NCBI RefSeq assembly: GCF_002118315.1
Contig: NZ_MTSZ01000005.1
Span: forward strand, 62,001 to 126,000
Length of the DNA: 64,000 nucleotides
Direction of reading: 5' to 3'
Source of the DNA: Kiloniella majae
GTDB taxonomy: Bacteria > Pseudomonadota > Alphaproteobacteria > Kiloniellales > Kiloniellaceae
Shown here: in pieces, positions 29,156 to 38,698 of the stretch
How positions within the stretch are numbered: position 1 is the stretch's first letter
Layout of the letters: each line of letters opens with the position of its first letter
Made by a program: the position numbers and the translations under genes
The notes under the pieces: model-generated
What the model was told of the DNA's origin: nothing
The model's database searches: none
The model's input: the letters and a program-made list of their open reading frames with translations, nothing else

Positions 29156-31381
29156 CTAAAGAAAAGAGTAGGGATCAACGTCAACGACAACTTTGATTCG
29201 CGACGGTGCCTTAAGTTGACCCAACCAGCTCCGTGCTATTCCTTGCGGAGCTATAGACTTTTTACTCATAATTAAAAAACGTCGTCTAAACTTTCCACGT
29301 AACAAGGCAAGTGGCGCAGGCGCAGGCCCCAAGATCTGCGTGCCGTCAATCTGGGGAATCGATCTGGCAAGGCTGGCACAGAAATTATCCAGCTCACCTT
29401 CATCAGGACCAGATACAATAACTGCGGCCAAACGACCAAAGGGCGGAAGATGCCCCCGCGCCCTGGTCTCAGCTTCAATCTCCAGGAATTTATCACGATC
29501 CCCTTCTTTAAGCGTCTGCATAACAGGATGCTTGGGATCTGATGTTTGCAACAATACGCGCCCCTTGTGCTCTGCACGCCCTGCACGCCCCGCCACCTGA
29601 TGTAGTAGCTGGAAGGTCCGTTCTGCAGCCCTCAAGTCACCACCAAACAAACCAAGATCAGCATCAACCACGCCAACAAGCGTTAGATAAGGGAAGTGAT
29701 ATCCCTTTGCGACCACCTGTGTCCCCACAAGAAGATTAACTTCTCGATTCTGAATTCGATCAACCATCTCTTTGGTTGCCGCAGGTGACGTCATGGTATC
29801 ACTGGCCATCAGGGCGACATTCGCTTCGGGGAAAAGCAACTTGACCTCTTCTACGATTCTCTCAACCCCCGGACCGCAAGGGACAAGAGAATCTTCTGCC
29901 TCACAAGAAGGACAGTTTTCAGGTAATGCCGCGGAAAAACCACAATGGTGACACTGTAAGCGTCGAAACCGTCGATGCTCAACCAACCACGCCGTACAAT
30001 GCGGGCACTGCAATCGATGACCACACGTCCGGCAAAGTGTAAGCGGCGCATAGCCCCTGCGATTCAAAAAGAGCATAGCCTGTTCGCCAGCTTCAAGGGT
30101 TTGGCGAATAGCACCACGGAGTGCTTGCGATAACCAACCCGGACCAGACTGCAATCGCTCTGGCTTATCAAAACGCAGATCGATTAACTCGACATCCGGC
30201 ATCCCAGCGCCACCGTGACGTCCAGGCAGAATCAATCGCTCGTACCGCCCATTCTGTACATTAACCATCGTTTCCAGAGCCGGGGTCGCAGACGCCAGAA
30301 CAATCGGGCAGTCACATCCCTTTGCCCTTACAACAGCCATATCTCTTGCGTGATAATAAACACCGTCTTCCTGCTTAAAGGACCCCTCGTGCTCCTCATC
30401 GACAATAATAAGACCAAGATCACGATACGGCAGCATCAAAGCAGAGCGTGCCCCTACGACCACGGGGGCCTTACCTGCGGCAACTGCACGCCAGGTTTTT
30501 CGCCGCAAAGCAGGTGTTAGATCCGAATGCCATTCCGCAGGCGCAACTCCGAATCGTTTTTTGAATCTATCGAGCCACTGACTTGAAAGTGCAATTTCGG
30601 GCAACAGCACCAAAGCCTGCCGCCCTTCTTTCATAGCCGCTTCCACAGCCTCAAAATAAACTTCGGTTTTACCCGACCCGGTAACACCATCCAGAACAAC
30701 TGTTGAGAAAGTTCGATCCTGAACCCTGATCGCCAAATCATCTGCGGCCACTTTTTGGTCAGGAGATAATTCCGGTCCTTTGACATCCAGTTCCGGGCTC
30801 GGGAAAAAGAAGTCGGGCGCCTCAAAGTAGCCCTCAATCAACCCTAGCTTCTCCAGCCCCTTAACCACAGAACTGGAAACACCGGCTTCCCTCGCAAGGT
30901 CAGCTAATGTCCAGCCACCACTATCTGTGACGACATCTATCACCTTTTGCCGGGCACTTGTCAGGCGAAGTTTACCCGCATCAGCTTCCCCGTTCTCGCC
31001 AGCAACAACCAAACAATAAAGCTTTTGCCCCACCAGATTTTCCAGCGCCTGAGGAACTGACAAAGCCATTTTGAGAACGGAACCTTGCGGCGAAAGTGTA
31101 TAATTGGCGACCCATTCAACAAATTTCCGCAACTCCTCGCGCAGCGGCGGAACCTCAGAGACACCAACAATTCCCTTTAATTTCTTAAGGGGAACATTCT
31201 CATCTGCGGCCCCATCCCAGACAACCCCTGGCAAGATACGACGCCCGACCGGCACCATCACTATCTGCCCCGGTTCCAGTTCTATTTGCGTTCCATCGGG
31301 ACCATAGGGCAAGAGATAATCATAAGGCTTTTCGATCGGAAGGATAACCTGTACCCGGCAGCGAAGAGGTTGCCTATTCAT
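29156..31381 (-). CDS. priA: Primosomal protein N' (replication restart helicase)
   Basis: 741 aa from the ATG at 31381 (a GTG at 31420 would add 13 residues). The DNA-binding N-terminal domain (CRVQVILPIEKPYDYLLPYG) is followed by a winged helix, superfamily 2 helicase motifs (Walker A GVTGSGKTE, DEEH, SATPALE, GRAGR) and eight zinc-binding Cys in four pairs (CRTC, CPHC, CHHC, CPSC). It reloads the replisome at stalled forks. There is no close neighbour in the same operon; the divergent aldolase gene starts 280 bp away. Confidence 0.97.
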   Translation of the reverse strand: MNRQPLRCRVQVILPIEKPYDYLLPYGPDGTQIELEPGQIVMVPVGRRILPGVVWDGAADENVPLKKLKGIVGVSEVPPLREELRKFVEWVANYTLSPQGSVLKMALSVPQALENLVGQKLYCLVVAGENGEADAGKLRLTSARQKVIDVVTDSGGWTLADLAREAGVSSSVVKGLEKLGLIEGYFEAPDFFFPSPELDVKGPELSPDQKVAADDLAIRVQDRTFSTVVLDGVTGSGKTEVYFEAVEAAMKEGRQALVLLPEIALSSQWLDRFKKRFGVAPAEWHSDLTPALRRKTWRAVAAGKAPVVVGARSALMLPYRDLGLIIVDEEHEGSFKQEDGVYYHARDMAVVRAKGCDCPIVLASATPALETMVNVQNGRYERLILPGRHGGAGMPDVELIDLRFDKPERLQSGPGWLSQALRGAIRQTLEAGEQAMLFLNRRGYAPLTLCRTCGHRLQCPHCTAWLVEHRRFRRLQCHHCGFSAALPENCPSCEAEDSLVPCGPGVERIVEEVKLLFPEANVALMASDTMTSPAATKEMVDRIQNREVNLLVGTQVVAKGYHFPYLTLVGVVDADLGLFGGDLRAAERTFQLLHQVAGRAGRAEHKGRVLLQTSDPKHPVMQTLKEGDRDKFLEIEAETRARGHLPPFGRLAAVIVSGPDEGELDNFCASLARSIPQIDGTQILGPAPAPLALLRGKFRRRFLIMSKKSIAPQGIARSWLGQLKAPSRIKVVVDVDPYSFL

Positions 31382-31666
31382 CTCTTCAAACAAAGCTTGT
31401 CCTTCACCACCATCCAGCACGAATCGCTATCCCCTACTTTAAATTAATTGCGCCTTAGCCTTTGCCCATAGACGCTTCAATGACAAGGAAGAAAAGTCAT
31501 AAATGCCTTCTATCATATAACCGACATGTCCAAGTCATTGATATAAGACTCTATCGTTCACTTTCCCTTCGTACATTCATGATTTATATATACAGGATCT
31601 CTGGACCTCGGGCAGTAACACGCTATCTTACGGACAGAACGCTACATATTATTACAGGATTGATTG

Positions 31667-32323
31667 ATGGAATTCTTTATCGACACTGCGGATATTGACG
31701 AAATTCGCGAATTAGCTGCAACCGGCCTTGTTGACGGTGTAACCACAAACCCGTCCCTAATCGCCAAAAGTGGCCGTCAATTTATTGAGGTCATCAAAGA
31801 AATTGCCGATGTTGTCCCTGGCCCCGTAAGTGCAGAAGTCACATCTCTTGAATATGACGGAATGATCTCGGAAGGTCGCAAGCTTGCTGCCATCGCAGAC
31901 AACATTGTTATCAAACTGCCACTCACGCCGGACGGGCTGAAAGCTTGTAAAACATTCTCAGACGAAGGCATTGATACCAATGTAACGCTTTGCTTCTCTT
32001 CTGCTCAGGCTCTATTAGCAGCAAAAGCTGGCGCAACATACATTTCGCCTTTCATTGGCCGCCTCGATGACCTTGCTCAAGATGGCCTAATGCTGATTTC
32101 GGATATTGTTGAAATCTACAGCGCCTACCCGGATATCAGCACGAAAGTTCTGGTTGCTTCTACCCGTAGTCCTCTTCATGTGGTTGAAGCTGCAAAGATG
32201 GGTGCAGATACTGCAACAATTCCGCCGTCTGTATTACGCGCAATGTTCAAGCATCCATTAACAGACAAAGGCCTCGAAGCCTTTATGGCTGACTGGGAAA
32301 AAACCGGTCAATCCATTCTCTAG
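31667..32323 (+). CDS. fsa: Transaldolase-like fructose-6-phosphate aldolase (TalC/FSA family)
   Basis: 218 aa from the ATG at 31667 (a TTG directly before it at 31664 is unlikely). It is the short transaldolase type: [30 protein letters not shown], the Schiff-base Lys in IVIKLPLT, and [10 protein letters not shown]. Members are either transaldolases of the pentose phosphate pathway or fructose-6-phosphate aldolases, and I cannot tell which from sequence. No other transaldolase is in the window. It precedes the DUF484-xerC pair by 21 bp and could be co-transcribed. Confidence 0.92.
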   Translation: MEFFIDTADIDEIRELAATGLVDGVTTNPSLIAKSGRQFIEVIKEIADVVPGPVSAEVTSLEYDGMISEGRKLAAIADNIVIKLPLTPDGLKACKTFSDEGIDTNVTLCFSSAQALLAAKAGATYISPFIGRLDDLAQDGLMLISDIVEIYSAYPDISTKVLVASTRSPLHVVEAAKMGADTATIPPSVLRAMFKHPLTDKGLEAFMADWEKTGQSIL

Positions 32324-32344
32324 CAAGTGATGTAGGACAAGATT

Positions 32345-33070
32345 ATGAGCAGCCCTTCTCAGGATGTAGAGACAGATCAAGTCAAAGAACCTCTCATCAC
32401 TGCGCGTCACGTCGAAAAATACCTTCGACAACACGCGGACTTTCTGGTGCAACATCCTCAAGTGATAGACAGCCTTGAGATACCGGGAAAAACAGAAGGG
32501 CGTGGTCTTGCCGACCTCCAACAGCACATGATCGAAAAGTTGCGCAATCAACTCTCTCAAGTAACGAGAGAACGCGACGTTGTCATATCGAGAAGTCATC
32601 ACAACAAACTGACTCAAGACAGAACACATAGGGCTGTGACGGCCCTGATTTCCGCAAAGAACTTCGAACATCTTATCGATATTATCAGCACAGAACTTCC
32701 CATCATCATGGGGATGGATGCAATTTCCATTGGTGTCGAACAACCTGGTGAAGCAGATGTTGCTGCTCCCGTAGAAGGTATTTCCTGCCTCCTCCCCGGT
32801 ATGGTGGATGGATTGATTGGCAGCGGTCAACCTGCAGTTCTTCGTAGCCATATACAAGGCGATGTCTGTCTTTACGGCACCATGGCTCCTCTTATTCAAT
32901 CTGACGCCTTGATCAGGCTCCACATATCCTCGACGACCCCGCCTGCAATGCTGGCATTCGGGTCACAAAGAGATGATCAATTTGAACCGGGACAAGGCAC
33001 GGAACTTATTCGCTTCATCGGCTCTGTTGTTGAAAACACCATCAGGACCTGGCTAAAACTACCAGAATAA
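32345..33070 (+). CDS. DUF484 family protein
   Basis: 241 aa. The N-terminal helical part (ITARHVEKYLRQHADFLVQHPQVI) and the GAF-like C-terminal part match DUF484, which is next to xerC in most proteobacteria (YigA in E. coli). There is a possible coiled coil at ~60-85 (MIEKLRNQLSQVTRERD). Its biochemical role is unknown. The stop is 22 bp before the most likely xerC start. Confidence 0.9.
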   Translation: MSSPSQDVETDQVKEPLITARHVEKYLRQHADFLVQHPQVIDSLEIPGKTEGRGLADLQQHMIEKLRNQLSQVTRERDVVISRSHHNKLTQDRTHRAVTALISAKNFEHLIDIISTELPIIMGMDAISIGVEQPGEADVAAPVEGISCLLPGMVDGLIGSGQPAVLRSHIQGDVCLYGTMAPLIQSDALIRLHISSTTPPAMLAFGSQRDDQFEPGQGTELIRFIGSVVENTIRTWLKLPE

Positions 33071-33092
33071 CAAGCGCACAAAGGGAAGAACG

Positions 33093-34055
33093 ATAAAAAA
33101 ATCACCCGAAATAGATCTTACTGTTCTTCCCTGGGACGATGATGTCCAAACCGCTTTTCAAGGCTGGCTTAGCTGGCACCGCAATGAAAAAAGATCTTCG
33201 GATAAAACCATAGAAGCCTATGCACAAGATATCAGGTCCTTCCTAAAGTTTCTTGCCGAGCACATGGGGCACACCATCACCCTAAAATCCATGGATCAGC
33301 TCCACATCCGCGACTTCAGGTCTTGGCTTGCCGTTCGTAGCGGGCAAAATCTAAATAAAACCTCAACGGCCCGGGCTCTTTCAGCAGTGCGTGGCCTGTT
33401 CAAATGGATGAACAGAGAGCAGCTGATCAATAATCACGCGCTTGATATTCTGCGCACACCAAAGAAAGCACATGCCGTCCCCAAAGCACTCACGAAAGAA
33501 GAAGCCCAACAGGTGATGGATCAAAGTTCGGAATTGCAGGATGACACCTGGGTTGGCCTCAGGGACCAAGCCGTCCTTCTTCTTCTCTACGGTTGCGGTC
33601 TGCGTATTTCAGAAGCATTGGATTTGAATCAGGACGACGCTCCGCAGAAAGGACAAGACTTTCTTCGCGTTATGGGCAAAAGAAACAAAGAACGCCTGGT
33701 ACCGATTTTACCCGTTGTTGCCGAGGCTATATCAATCTATCAAGCCTCTTGCCCCTTCGTGAAAGCTCCAGACTCTCCCCTTTTCTTTGGCGTTAAGGGA
33801 AAACGCCTTTCACCAAGAATTATCCAGCTCCAAACACAAAAGCTTCGCGGCTTGCTTGGCTTACCAGAAACCGCAACACCTCACGCCCTTCGCCATAGCT
33901 TTGCCACCCACCTGCTTTCCAATGGCGGCGACCTCAGAGCAATTCAGGAACTATTAGGCCACAATTCTCTCTCGACAACACAGCGATATACTGATGTTGA
34001 TGCAGACGAGTTGCTAAAGGTATACGACAAAGCCCATCCCAGCGCGAAGAAGTAA
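33093..34055 (+). CDS. xerC: Tyrosine recombinase XerC (no canonical start codon)
   Basis: 320 aa if read from the ATA at 33093. The frame is open from 33057 and encodes the core-binding SAM-like domain (FQGWLSWHRNEKRSSDKTIEAYAQDIRSFL), which the recombinase needs, so the ATG at 33264 is too late. No ATG, GTG, TTG or CTG occurs in that frame from the stop at 33054 to 33264. The ATA lies 4 nt after AAGGGAAG, a good ribosome-binding site. The catalytic set is complete: Arg in CGLRISEAL, HALRHSFATH, LLGHNSLSTTQRYTDVD. It resolves chromosome dimers at dif with XerD. A base error at the start codon is possible. Confidence 0.88.
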   Translation: MKKSPEIDLTVLPWDDDVQTAFQGWLSWHRNEKRSSDKTIEAYAQDIRSFLKFLAEHMGHTITLKSMDQLHIRDFRSWLAVRSGQNLNKTSTARALSAVRGLFKWMNREQLINNHALDILRTPKKAHAVPKALTKEEAQQVMDQSSELQDDTWVGLRDQAVLLLLYGCGLRISEALDLNQDDAPQKGQDFLRVMGKRNKERLVPILPVVAEAISIYQASCPFVKAPDSPLFFGVKGKRLSPRIIQLQTQKLRGLLGLPETATPHALRHSFATHLLSNGGDLRAIQELLGHNSLSTTQRYTDVDADELLKVYDKAHPSAKK

Positions 34056-34098
34056 ATCACTACCCCACACAAGCTTGGAGGATTTACCCTATCTTCCT

Positions 34099-35331
34099 TT
34101 AATCATCCTCCACTTGCATCGCGGCTGTCTCTGGTGTTGAGGTTCGCGCGGGCGGTGTCGAAACGTAAGACACCTTCTCTTCCGCGGCAACAGGCGCACG
34201 GCGTGTGATACGCCAAATCGTATAGAGCACAATAAGCACATGCGCCCCCAGAGATGTCATGAATAGCCCCGAGGTTCCAATGTGTGCCATCCCAACCCCG
34301 GATAACAAAGGCCCAATGATAGATCCTAGTCCAAAAACAAGAAGCAGCCCGCCACTAACTTGGATAAAGCTACCTTCAGAAGCATGATCGTTCGCATGGG
34401 CGACAATCACCGGATACATACTGAAAATCGACGCGCCAAAAAAACCGATAAGGATCATATTAAAGAGCTGAGTTTCCGGGGCAATCAGGATAAAGGACAA
34501 ATCCACGGCTATTGCTGTGAGTGCGATCGCGAGGAGAACCTTTCGTCGGTCCATTGTATCTGAAAAATGACCGACAGGCACCTGCACCAAAGCACCCGTG
34601 AGGATCGGAATACTGGTAAACAGGGCAACACTTGTCAGGACCAAACCAATACGATCGGCATAAACTGCTGCCAAGGTTCCGAAAGAGGCATTGGAAATAC
34701 CAACCATGAAAACAGCAAAAACGGCAACAGGCGAGTTTTTCCACAACCCCTTTATATCCAAACTGACTTTGGCCAAGGGATTGGGCGACGCACTGGATGA
34801 AACTGCTGTAGGAACAAGGGCAAGGCAATAGAACATCGCACCCAGAACAAAAAACAAGAAACCGGCACTATCCCCAAGCGGCAATACCATCTGACCCGTT
34901 GTTGTAGCGGCAAGCGTCACCATTGTATAGATACCGAAAATTCGCCCCCGCGAGCTGGCATCAGCTCTTTCACCAAGCCAGCTTTCGACAATCATCGCTG
35001 CTCCGGCAAAACAAAATCCAGAGACAGCACGCATTGGTATCCACGCAAAAGGAGACACAACCAACAAAGAGCTCAAGATTGCAAAGGCCGCAAAAGCAGC
35101 CATGACACTAAACGCGCGGATATGACCGACCTTGGAAACGAACCTTGGCATAACGACGCAAGCGCTTACATAGCCCACAGCCCAACCGGTTCCAAGCAAC
35201 CCTAATGAGAATGCAGAGAACCCCTCCATATTCCCCCGAACAGGTAAAATCAGCGCATTAATGCCACCCGCAAAGAAGAGAAAAGCAGCCCCCAGTAAAA
35301 GCGCACTGATGGGAAATAATTGGCGGATCAT
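34099..35331 (-). CDS. MFS transporter (first of two)
   Basis: 410 aa from the ATG at 35331, which has AGGGAA upstream; a TTG at 35361 would add ten residues. There are twelve membrane segments, with family marks such as GTGWAVGYVSACVVMPRF, the loop DTMDRRKV and long hydrophobic helices. The C-terminal tail (RITRRAPVAAEEKV onward) is polar. It resembles the YfcJ/YcaD-type group. Substrate unknown. It lies convergent to xerC, and 78 bp after the second MFS gene in the same direction. Confidence 0.85.
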   Translation of the reverse strand: MIRQLFPISALLLGAAFLFFAGGINALILPVRGNMEGFSAFSLGLLGTGWAVGYVSACVVMPRFVSKVGHIRAFSVMAAFAAFAILSSLLVVSPFAWIPMRAVSGFCFAGAAMIVESWLGERADASSRGRIFGIYTMVTLAATTTGQMVLPLGDSAGFLFFVLGAMFYCLALVPTAVSSSASPNPLAKVSLDIKGLWKNSPVAVFAVFMVGISNASFGTLAAVYADRIGLVLTSVALFTSIPILTGALVQVPVGHFSDTMDRRKVLLAIALTAIAVDLSFILIAPETQLFNMILIGFFGASIFSMYPVIVAHANDHASEGSFIQVSGGLLLVFGLGSIIGPLLSGVGMAHIGTSGLFMTSLGAHVLIVLYTIWRITRRAPVAAEEKVSYVSTPPARTSTPETAAMQVEDD

Positions 35332-35438
35332 GTTCGTACGTTCCCTGCTGCCTAATGCCAAAATTTTTACAGTACTGACGAGGACTTAAATCAAATGAGA
35401 CATTAAGCTATCACATCAACACAAGTAACACGATAACC

Positions 35439-36707
35439 TTACATTCTATCTATACAATCTTCCCTTGAGACCCCTTGAGACAAGGGCTTTGGGCGTCCAA
35501 ACTTATGGATGATCAATGGCCCCAAAAGAACTCCTATCCCCATTGTTGAAAAGGCTGCCGCCCACGCCAAAGTATTCTCAGACCCGCCGAATAGATCCAA
35601 CACAGCCCCGAAAATAATCGGAGATAAAGATCCCGCCGCAAAGCCGGCAAGTGACTGCAAAGCCATTGTTGCCCCCTTCCTCTTGGGATCAGAATTAGCA
35701 ACAACACCAGATGTTAGTGATGACGAGTCTGCCGTTGCCGATATGCCATAGATCGTAAAAGCAACGATAACCACAACAAAGGGCAAGCTCGCCGAGAAAC
35801 CAATGACAAAACCTATAAGGGCTGATGTGCCCATCACTATTGTTAATAACTTTCGGCGCCCAAAACGAACCGAGAACTCATTCCCAATAACACTTGCCGG
35901 AAGCCCCAGAAGGAAAACCCAGGACGCGATTTGCGTCGGGCTCCAATCAAAACTTCCCACAGGCTGTAATGAGAGAGAAAAAACCAGAAAAGCCACCAGC
36001 CATGCACGAAGGGCAAACAGTTCCCACAAATGCGCTGCATAGGCGAGGATATATCCAAGCGCTGGCCGGTTGGCGATAACAGGTTTGAAGTTAACAACAT
36101 CACGAAAAGGAATATGCTGTTCGGGCTTCAAACCTTTGGCAACAAACAACAGAACGACCAACCACGCAAAGAAGCTACCGATACCCGCGACGATGAAAGA
36201 CCATTGCCACCCCAAAAGTTGCCAGACCTCACCCGCAACAAAAACCGAGACACCAGTTCCGATTGCAAAGTGCGCGGTATAGTAGGCAACTGCTCTGCTC
36301 TGCTCTTTTTTCCCATGAATAAGGTCAGTCAGTAATTTAAGACCAACCATGTAGGTACCGGCTAAGCTAATCCCGGCGAAAAGCCGAAAGAACATTGCCC
36401 CCCAAAAGCCACCAGCAAGGAATGCAAAACCAAGAGCAGCTAAACCACCCAGTGCCATGGAATACAAGTAGATCCTGCGTGCATCTTCACGGTCGGTAAA
36501 GGCAACAAGCAAAGGCACTGCCGCCGCATAGCCCCCATAATAAATACCGCTAATCCAACCAATCTCGGTATTATTGAGTTGCCATTTCTGCTGGAAAAGA
36601 GTGATTAAAGCCGAGAAGGTTGCGTTATCCAACATCCCCAACACTTGAGAAAGACACATCACCGCAATCAATACCGTCGCTTTTTTAGCTGTGCTTCCGT
36701 CAAGCAT
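35439..36707 (-). CDS. MFS transporter (second of two)
   Basis: 422 aa with twelve membrane helices. The N-terminal segment has the MFS-like GWISGIYYGGYAAAVPLLVAFTDREDARR (motif A region, D and R retained). Residues 130-150 show the HGKKEQSRAVAYYTAHFAIG loop. It is not closely similar to the adjacent MFS protein. No regulator lies beside it. The gene is 176 bp downstream of lpdA on the same strand but separated by a terminator. Confidence 0.87.
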   Translation of the reverse strand: MLDGSTAKKATVLIAVMCLSQVLGMLDNATFSALITLFQQKWQLNNTEIGWISGIYYGGYAAAVPLLVAFTDREDARRIYLYSMALGGLAALGFAFLAGGFWGAMFFRLFAGISLAGTYMVGLKLLTDLIHGKKEQSRAVAYYTAHFAIGTGVSVFVAGEVWQLLGWQWSFIVAGIGSFFAWLVVLLFVAKGLKPEQHIPFRDVVNFKPVIANRPALGYILAYAAHLWELFALRAWLVAFLVFSLSLQPVGSFDWSPTQIASWVFLLGLPASVIGNEFSVRFGRRKLLTIVMGTSALIGFVIGFSASLPFVVVIVAFTIYGISATADSSSLTSGVVANSDPKRKGATMALQSLAGFAAGSLSPIIFGAVLDLFGGSENTLAWAAAFSTMGIGVLLGPLIIHKFGRPKPLSQGVSREDCIDRM

Positions 36708-36814
36708 CTATCCCGCCCCGTCAATTTTCCGCCTGATGATAAGCCGCGATGCCCCCGCGTTGTCCAGACCTAATTCTGCTTACACATAGCAAAACACATA
36801 AAACAATCTGGAAT

Positions 36815-36844
36815 CAAAAAGAGGCAGCATAAAGCTGCCTCTTT
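36815..36844 (-). terminator. Terminator of lpdA
   Basis: A perfect 11-bp stem (AAAGAGGCAGC at 36818-36828 with 36834-36844), a 5-nt loop and, on the minus strand, a T-run directly after it (complement of 36816-36820). It lies 40 bp after the lpdA stop. Confidence 0.92.
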
Positions 36845-36883
36845 ACCGTATAGAACGAAAAACTTTCCGTCACATAATATGAC

Positions 36884-38284
36884 CTACATATGAATTGCGC
36901 GCTTATCTACTGCCAATGCAGCTTCTTTAACTGCTTCACTCAGGCCTGGATGAGAGTGACAAGTTCTAGCGATATCTTCTGCTGAACCGCCAAACTCCAT
37001 CACAGCAACAGCTTCTGACAACAATTCGCCCGCTGCCGGACCAATAATATGTACGCCGAGAACTTTATCCGTTGTTGCATCAGATAGAATTTTCACCTGA
37101 CCGTCTGATTCACCCATAGCACGTGCACGACTGTTGGCACTGAAAGGGAATTTACCAGCATTGTAAGCAACACCAGCTTCTTTCAGAGCTTCTTCGCTTT
37201 TACCAACAGTGGCGATTTCAGGGTGCGTATAGACAACACCCGGCACCAGTTCATAATTCACATGGCCTTTTTGGCCCGCAAGGGTTTCCACACAGGCAAC
37301 GCCGTCTTCTTCGGCTTTGTGCGCCAGCATTGGGCCCGGAACACAATCGCCAATTGCGTAGATACCGTCTACAGATGTTTTAAAGTTACCATCCACCTGA
37401 ATCACACCACGTTCCATGGTTACACCCAGCTCTTCAAGGCCAAGACCGGATGTATAGGCGCGACGTCCGATAGAAACCAGAACCGTATCAACTTCCAACT
37501 CTTCAACTTTACCTTTTTTAACAGATTCCATTGTCAGCTTAACTTTGCCGTCAACCTTATCTGCAGCAGTAACCTTCATACCAAGTTTGAATTTCAAGCC
37601 CTGCTTACCCAAAACACGTTTGGCAAGCTTGCCTGTTTCTTCGTCAATACCGGGAAGAATCTTATCAAGAAACTCAACAACAGTAACTTGCGCACCAAGG
37701 CGAGACCAGACTGATCCCAACTCCAACCCGATAACACCCGCTCCAATAACCACCATGTGCTCAGGAACTTTTTTCAGGGAAAGCGCACCTGTAGAAGTTA
37801 CAATTTGCTCTTCATCCGTCTCAATGCCCGGTAGAGGCGTTGATTCAGAGCCCGTCGCAATCAAAATATCTTTGGTTTTGAGTGTCTGTTCACCGTCATC
37901 ACCTTTGACAAGAACTTCGCCAGCCTTTGGGATGGATCCCCAGCCTTTGACATAATCGACTTTGTTTTTCTTAAGAAGGAATTCAACACCTTTGGTCAGG
38001 TCTTCTACGACCTTGTCCTTACGCCCCAGCATTGTTTCCAGATCCAGTTCAACAGATCCTTTAATCCCGTGCTCGGCAAAGTGTTTTTGCGCATCCACAA
38101 ACTTCTCAGAAGAATTCAAAAGCGCTTTTGATGGCATGCACCCGACATTCAGGCAGGTTCCGCCCAATGCGCCTCGTCCTTCAACACAGGCCGTCTTAAG
38201 ACCAAGTTGAGCAGCACGAATTGCAGCAACATATCCACCCGGGCCACCGCCAATAATGACCAGGTCGTAAAGAGCTTCACTCAT
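36884..38284 (-). CDS. lpdA: Dihydrolipoamide dehydrogenase (E3)
   Basis: 466 aa. FAD-binding start DLVIIGGGPGGYVAAIRAAQLG, the redox disulfide in GGTCLNVGCMPSKALL, NAD-binding GAGVIGLELGSVWSRLGA and the catalytic His-Glu in HSHPGLSEAVKEAAL (the usual HAHPTLSE has Ser and Gly here). It reoxidises lipoamide on the oxoglutarate dehydrogenase E2. In many alphaproteobacteria it follows odhB directly; here three genes lie between them. Confidence 0.97.
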   Translation of the reverse strand: MSEALYDLVIIGGGPGGYVAAIRAAQLGLKTACVEGRGALGGTCLNVGCMPSKALLNSSEKFVDAQKHFAEHGIKGSVELDLETMLGRKDKVVEDLTKGVEFLLKKNKVDYVKGWGSIPKAGEVLVKGDDGEQTLKTKDILIATGSESTPLPGIETDEEQIVTSTGALSLKKVPEHMVVIGAGVIGLELGSVWSRLGAQVTVVEFLDKILPGIDEETGKLAKRVLGKQGLKFKLGMKVTAADKVDGKVKLTMESVKKGKVEELEVDTVLVSIGRRAYTSGLGLEELGVTMERGVIQVDGNFKTSVDGIYAIGDCVPGPMLAHKAEEDGVACVETLAGQKGHVNYELVPGVVYTHPEIATVGKSEEALKEAGVAYNAGKFPFSANSRARAMGESDGQVKILSDATTDKVLGVHIIGPAAGELLSEAVAVMEFGGSAEDIARTCHSHPGLSEAVKEAALAVDKRAIHM

Positions 38285-38698
38285 TTTTCTAAGGATCCTT
38301 TCCGTATCCAGGTGCTTTTCTATACCGTCCGGTAAGATGCAGCCCTGTAAGATGTCTGCAAGACTATCGCATCAAGTCGGCTATAAGCTATTTGATTTCG
38401 TTTATCTGGATAGCATAGGAAGCCCGAACGATATAGCCTTGATGCAATTATTTCTCAGAAAACAGACTTTTAAAGAGCCTCCCCTTTAACAGGGATATAA
38501 TTCAGGCCGTGTTCAAAGTTTCCTGAGTATAACAAAACAATAAGCAGGACTCCGCTACTAAACAGCGTTTTACCCCGGGCGAGAATAACAACATTCCTAT
38601 AGAGATCAAATATTTCTTATAGGAAACTTTTAGAAAATTCTCCACTAAAAGGTAAAATAGCGATATAATAGCGAGAACTCAATAAGTTGGGACAGGCA
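38285..38698. other. Divergent intergenic region lpdA / XRE-cupin regulator
   Basis: 414 bp without a credible gene. It must hold the lpdA promoter (minus) and the promoter of the regulator gene (plus). A perfect 8-bp inverted repeat, TTCCTATA at 38594-38601 and TATAGGAA at 38618-38625, is the only clear structure. No riboswitch-like pattern was recognised. Confidence 0.5.
38594..38625. promoter_or_regulatory. Inverted repeat, candidate operator of the XRE-cupin regulator
   Basis: Two perfect 8-bp arms (TTCCTATA / TATAGGAA) with a 16-bp spacer, one to two helical turns, lie about 75 bp before the regulator start. Dimeric XRE-cupin regulators often bind such sites at their own promoters. The match is by shape only. 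Confidence 0.4.

Noticed and set aside
31462-31698. Short plus-strand open frame upstream of the aldolase
   Set aside because: No recognisable features, and it overlaps the start of the aldolase gene in another frame.
32258-32923. Long minus-strand open frame opposite DUF484
   Set aside because: Shadow of a conserved gene pair; no family features.
33264-34055. xerC starting at the ATG at 33264
   Set aside because: It would remove most of the core-binding domain; the upstream frame clearly encodes it.
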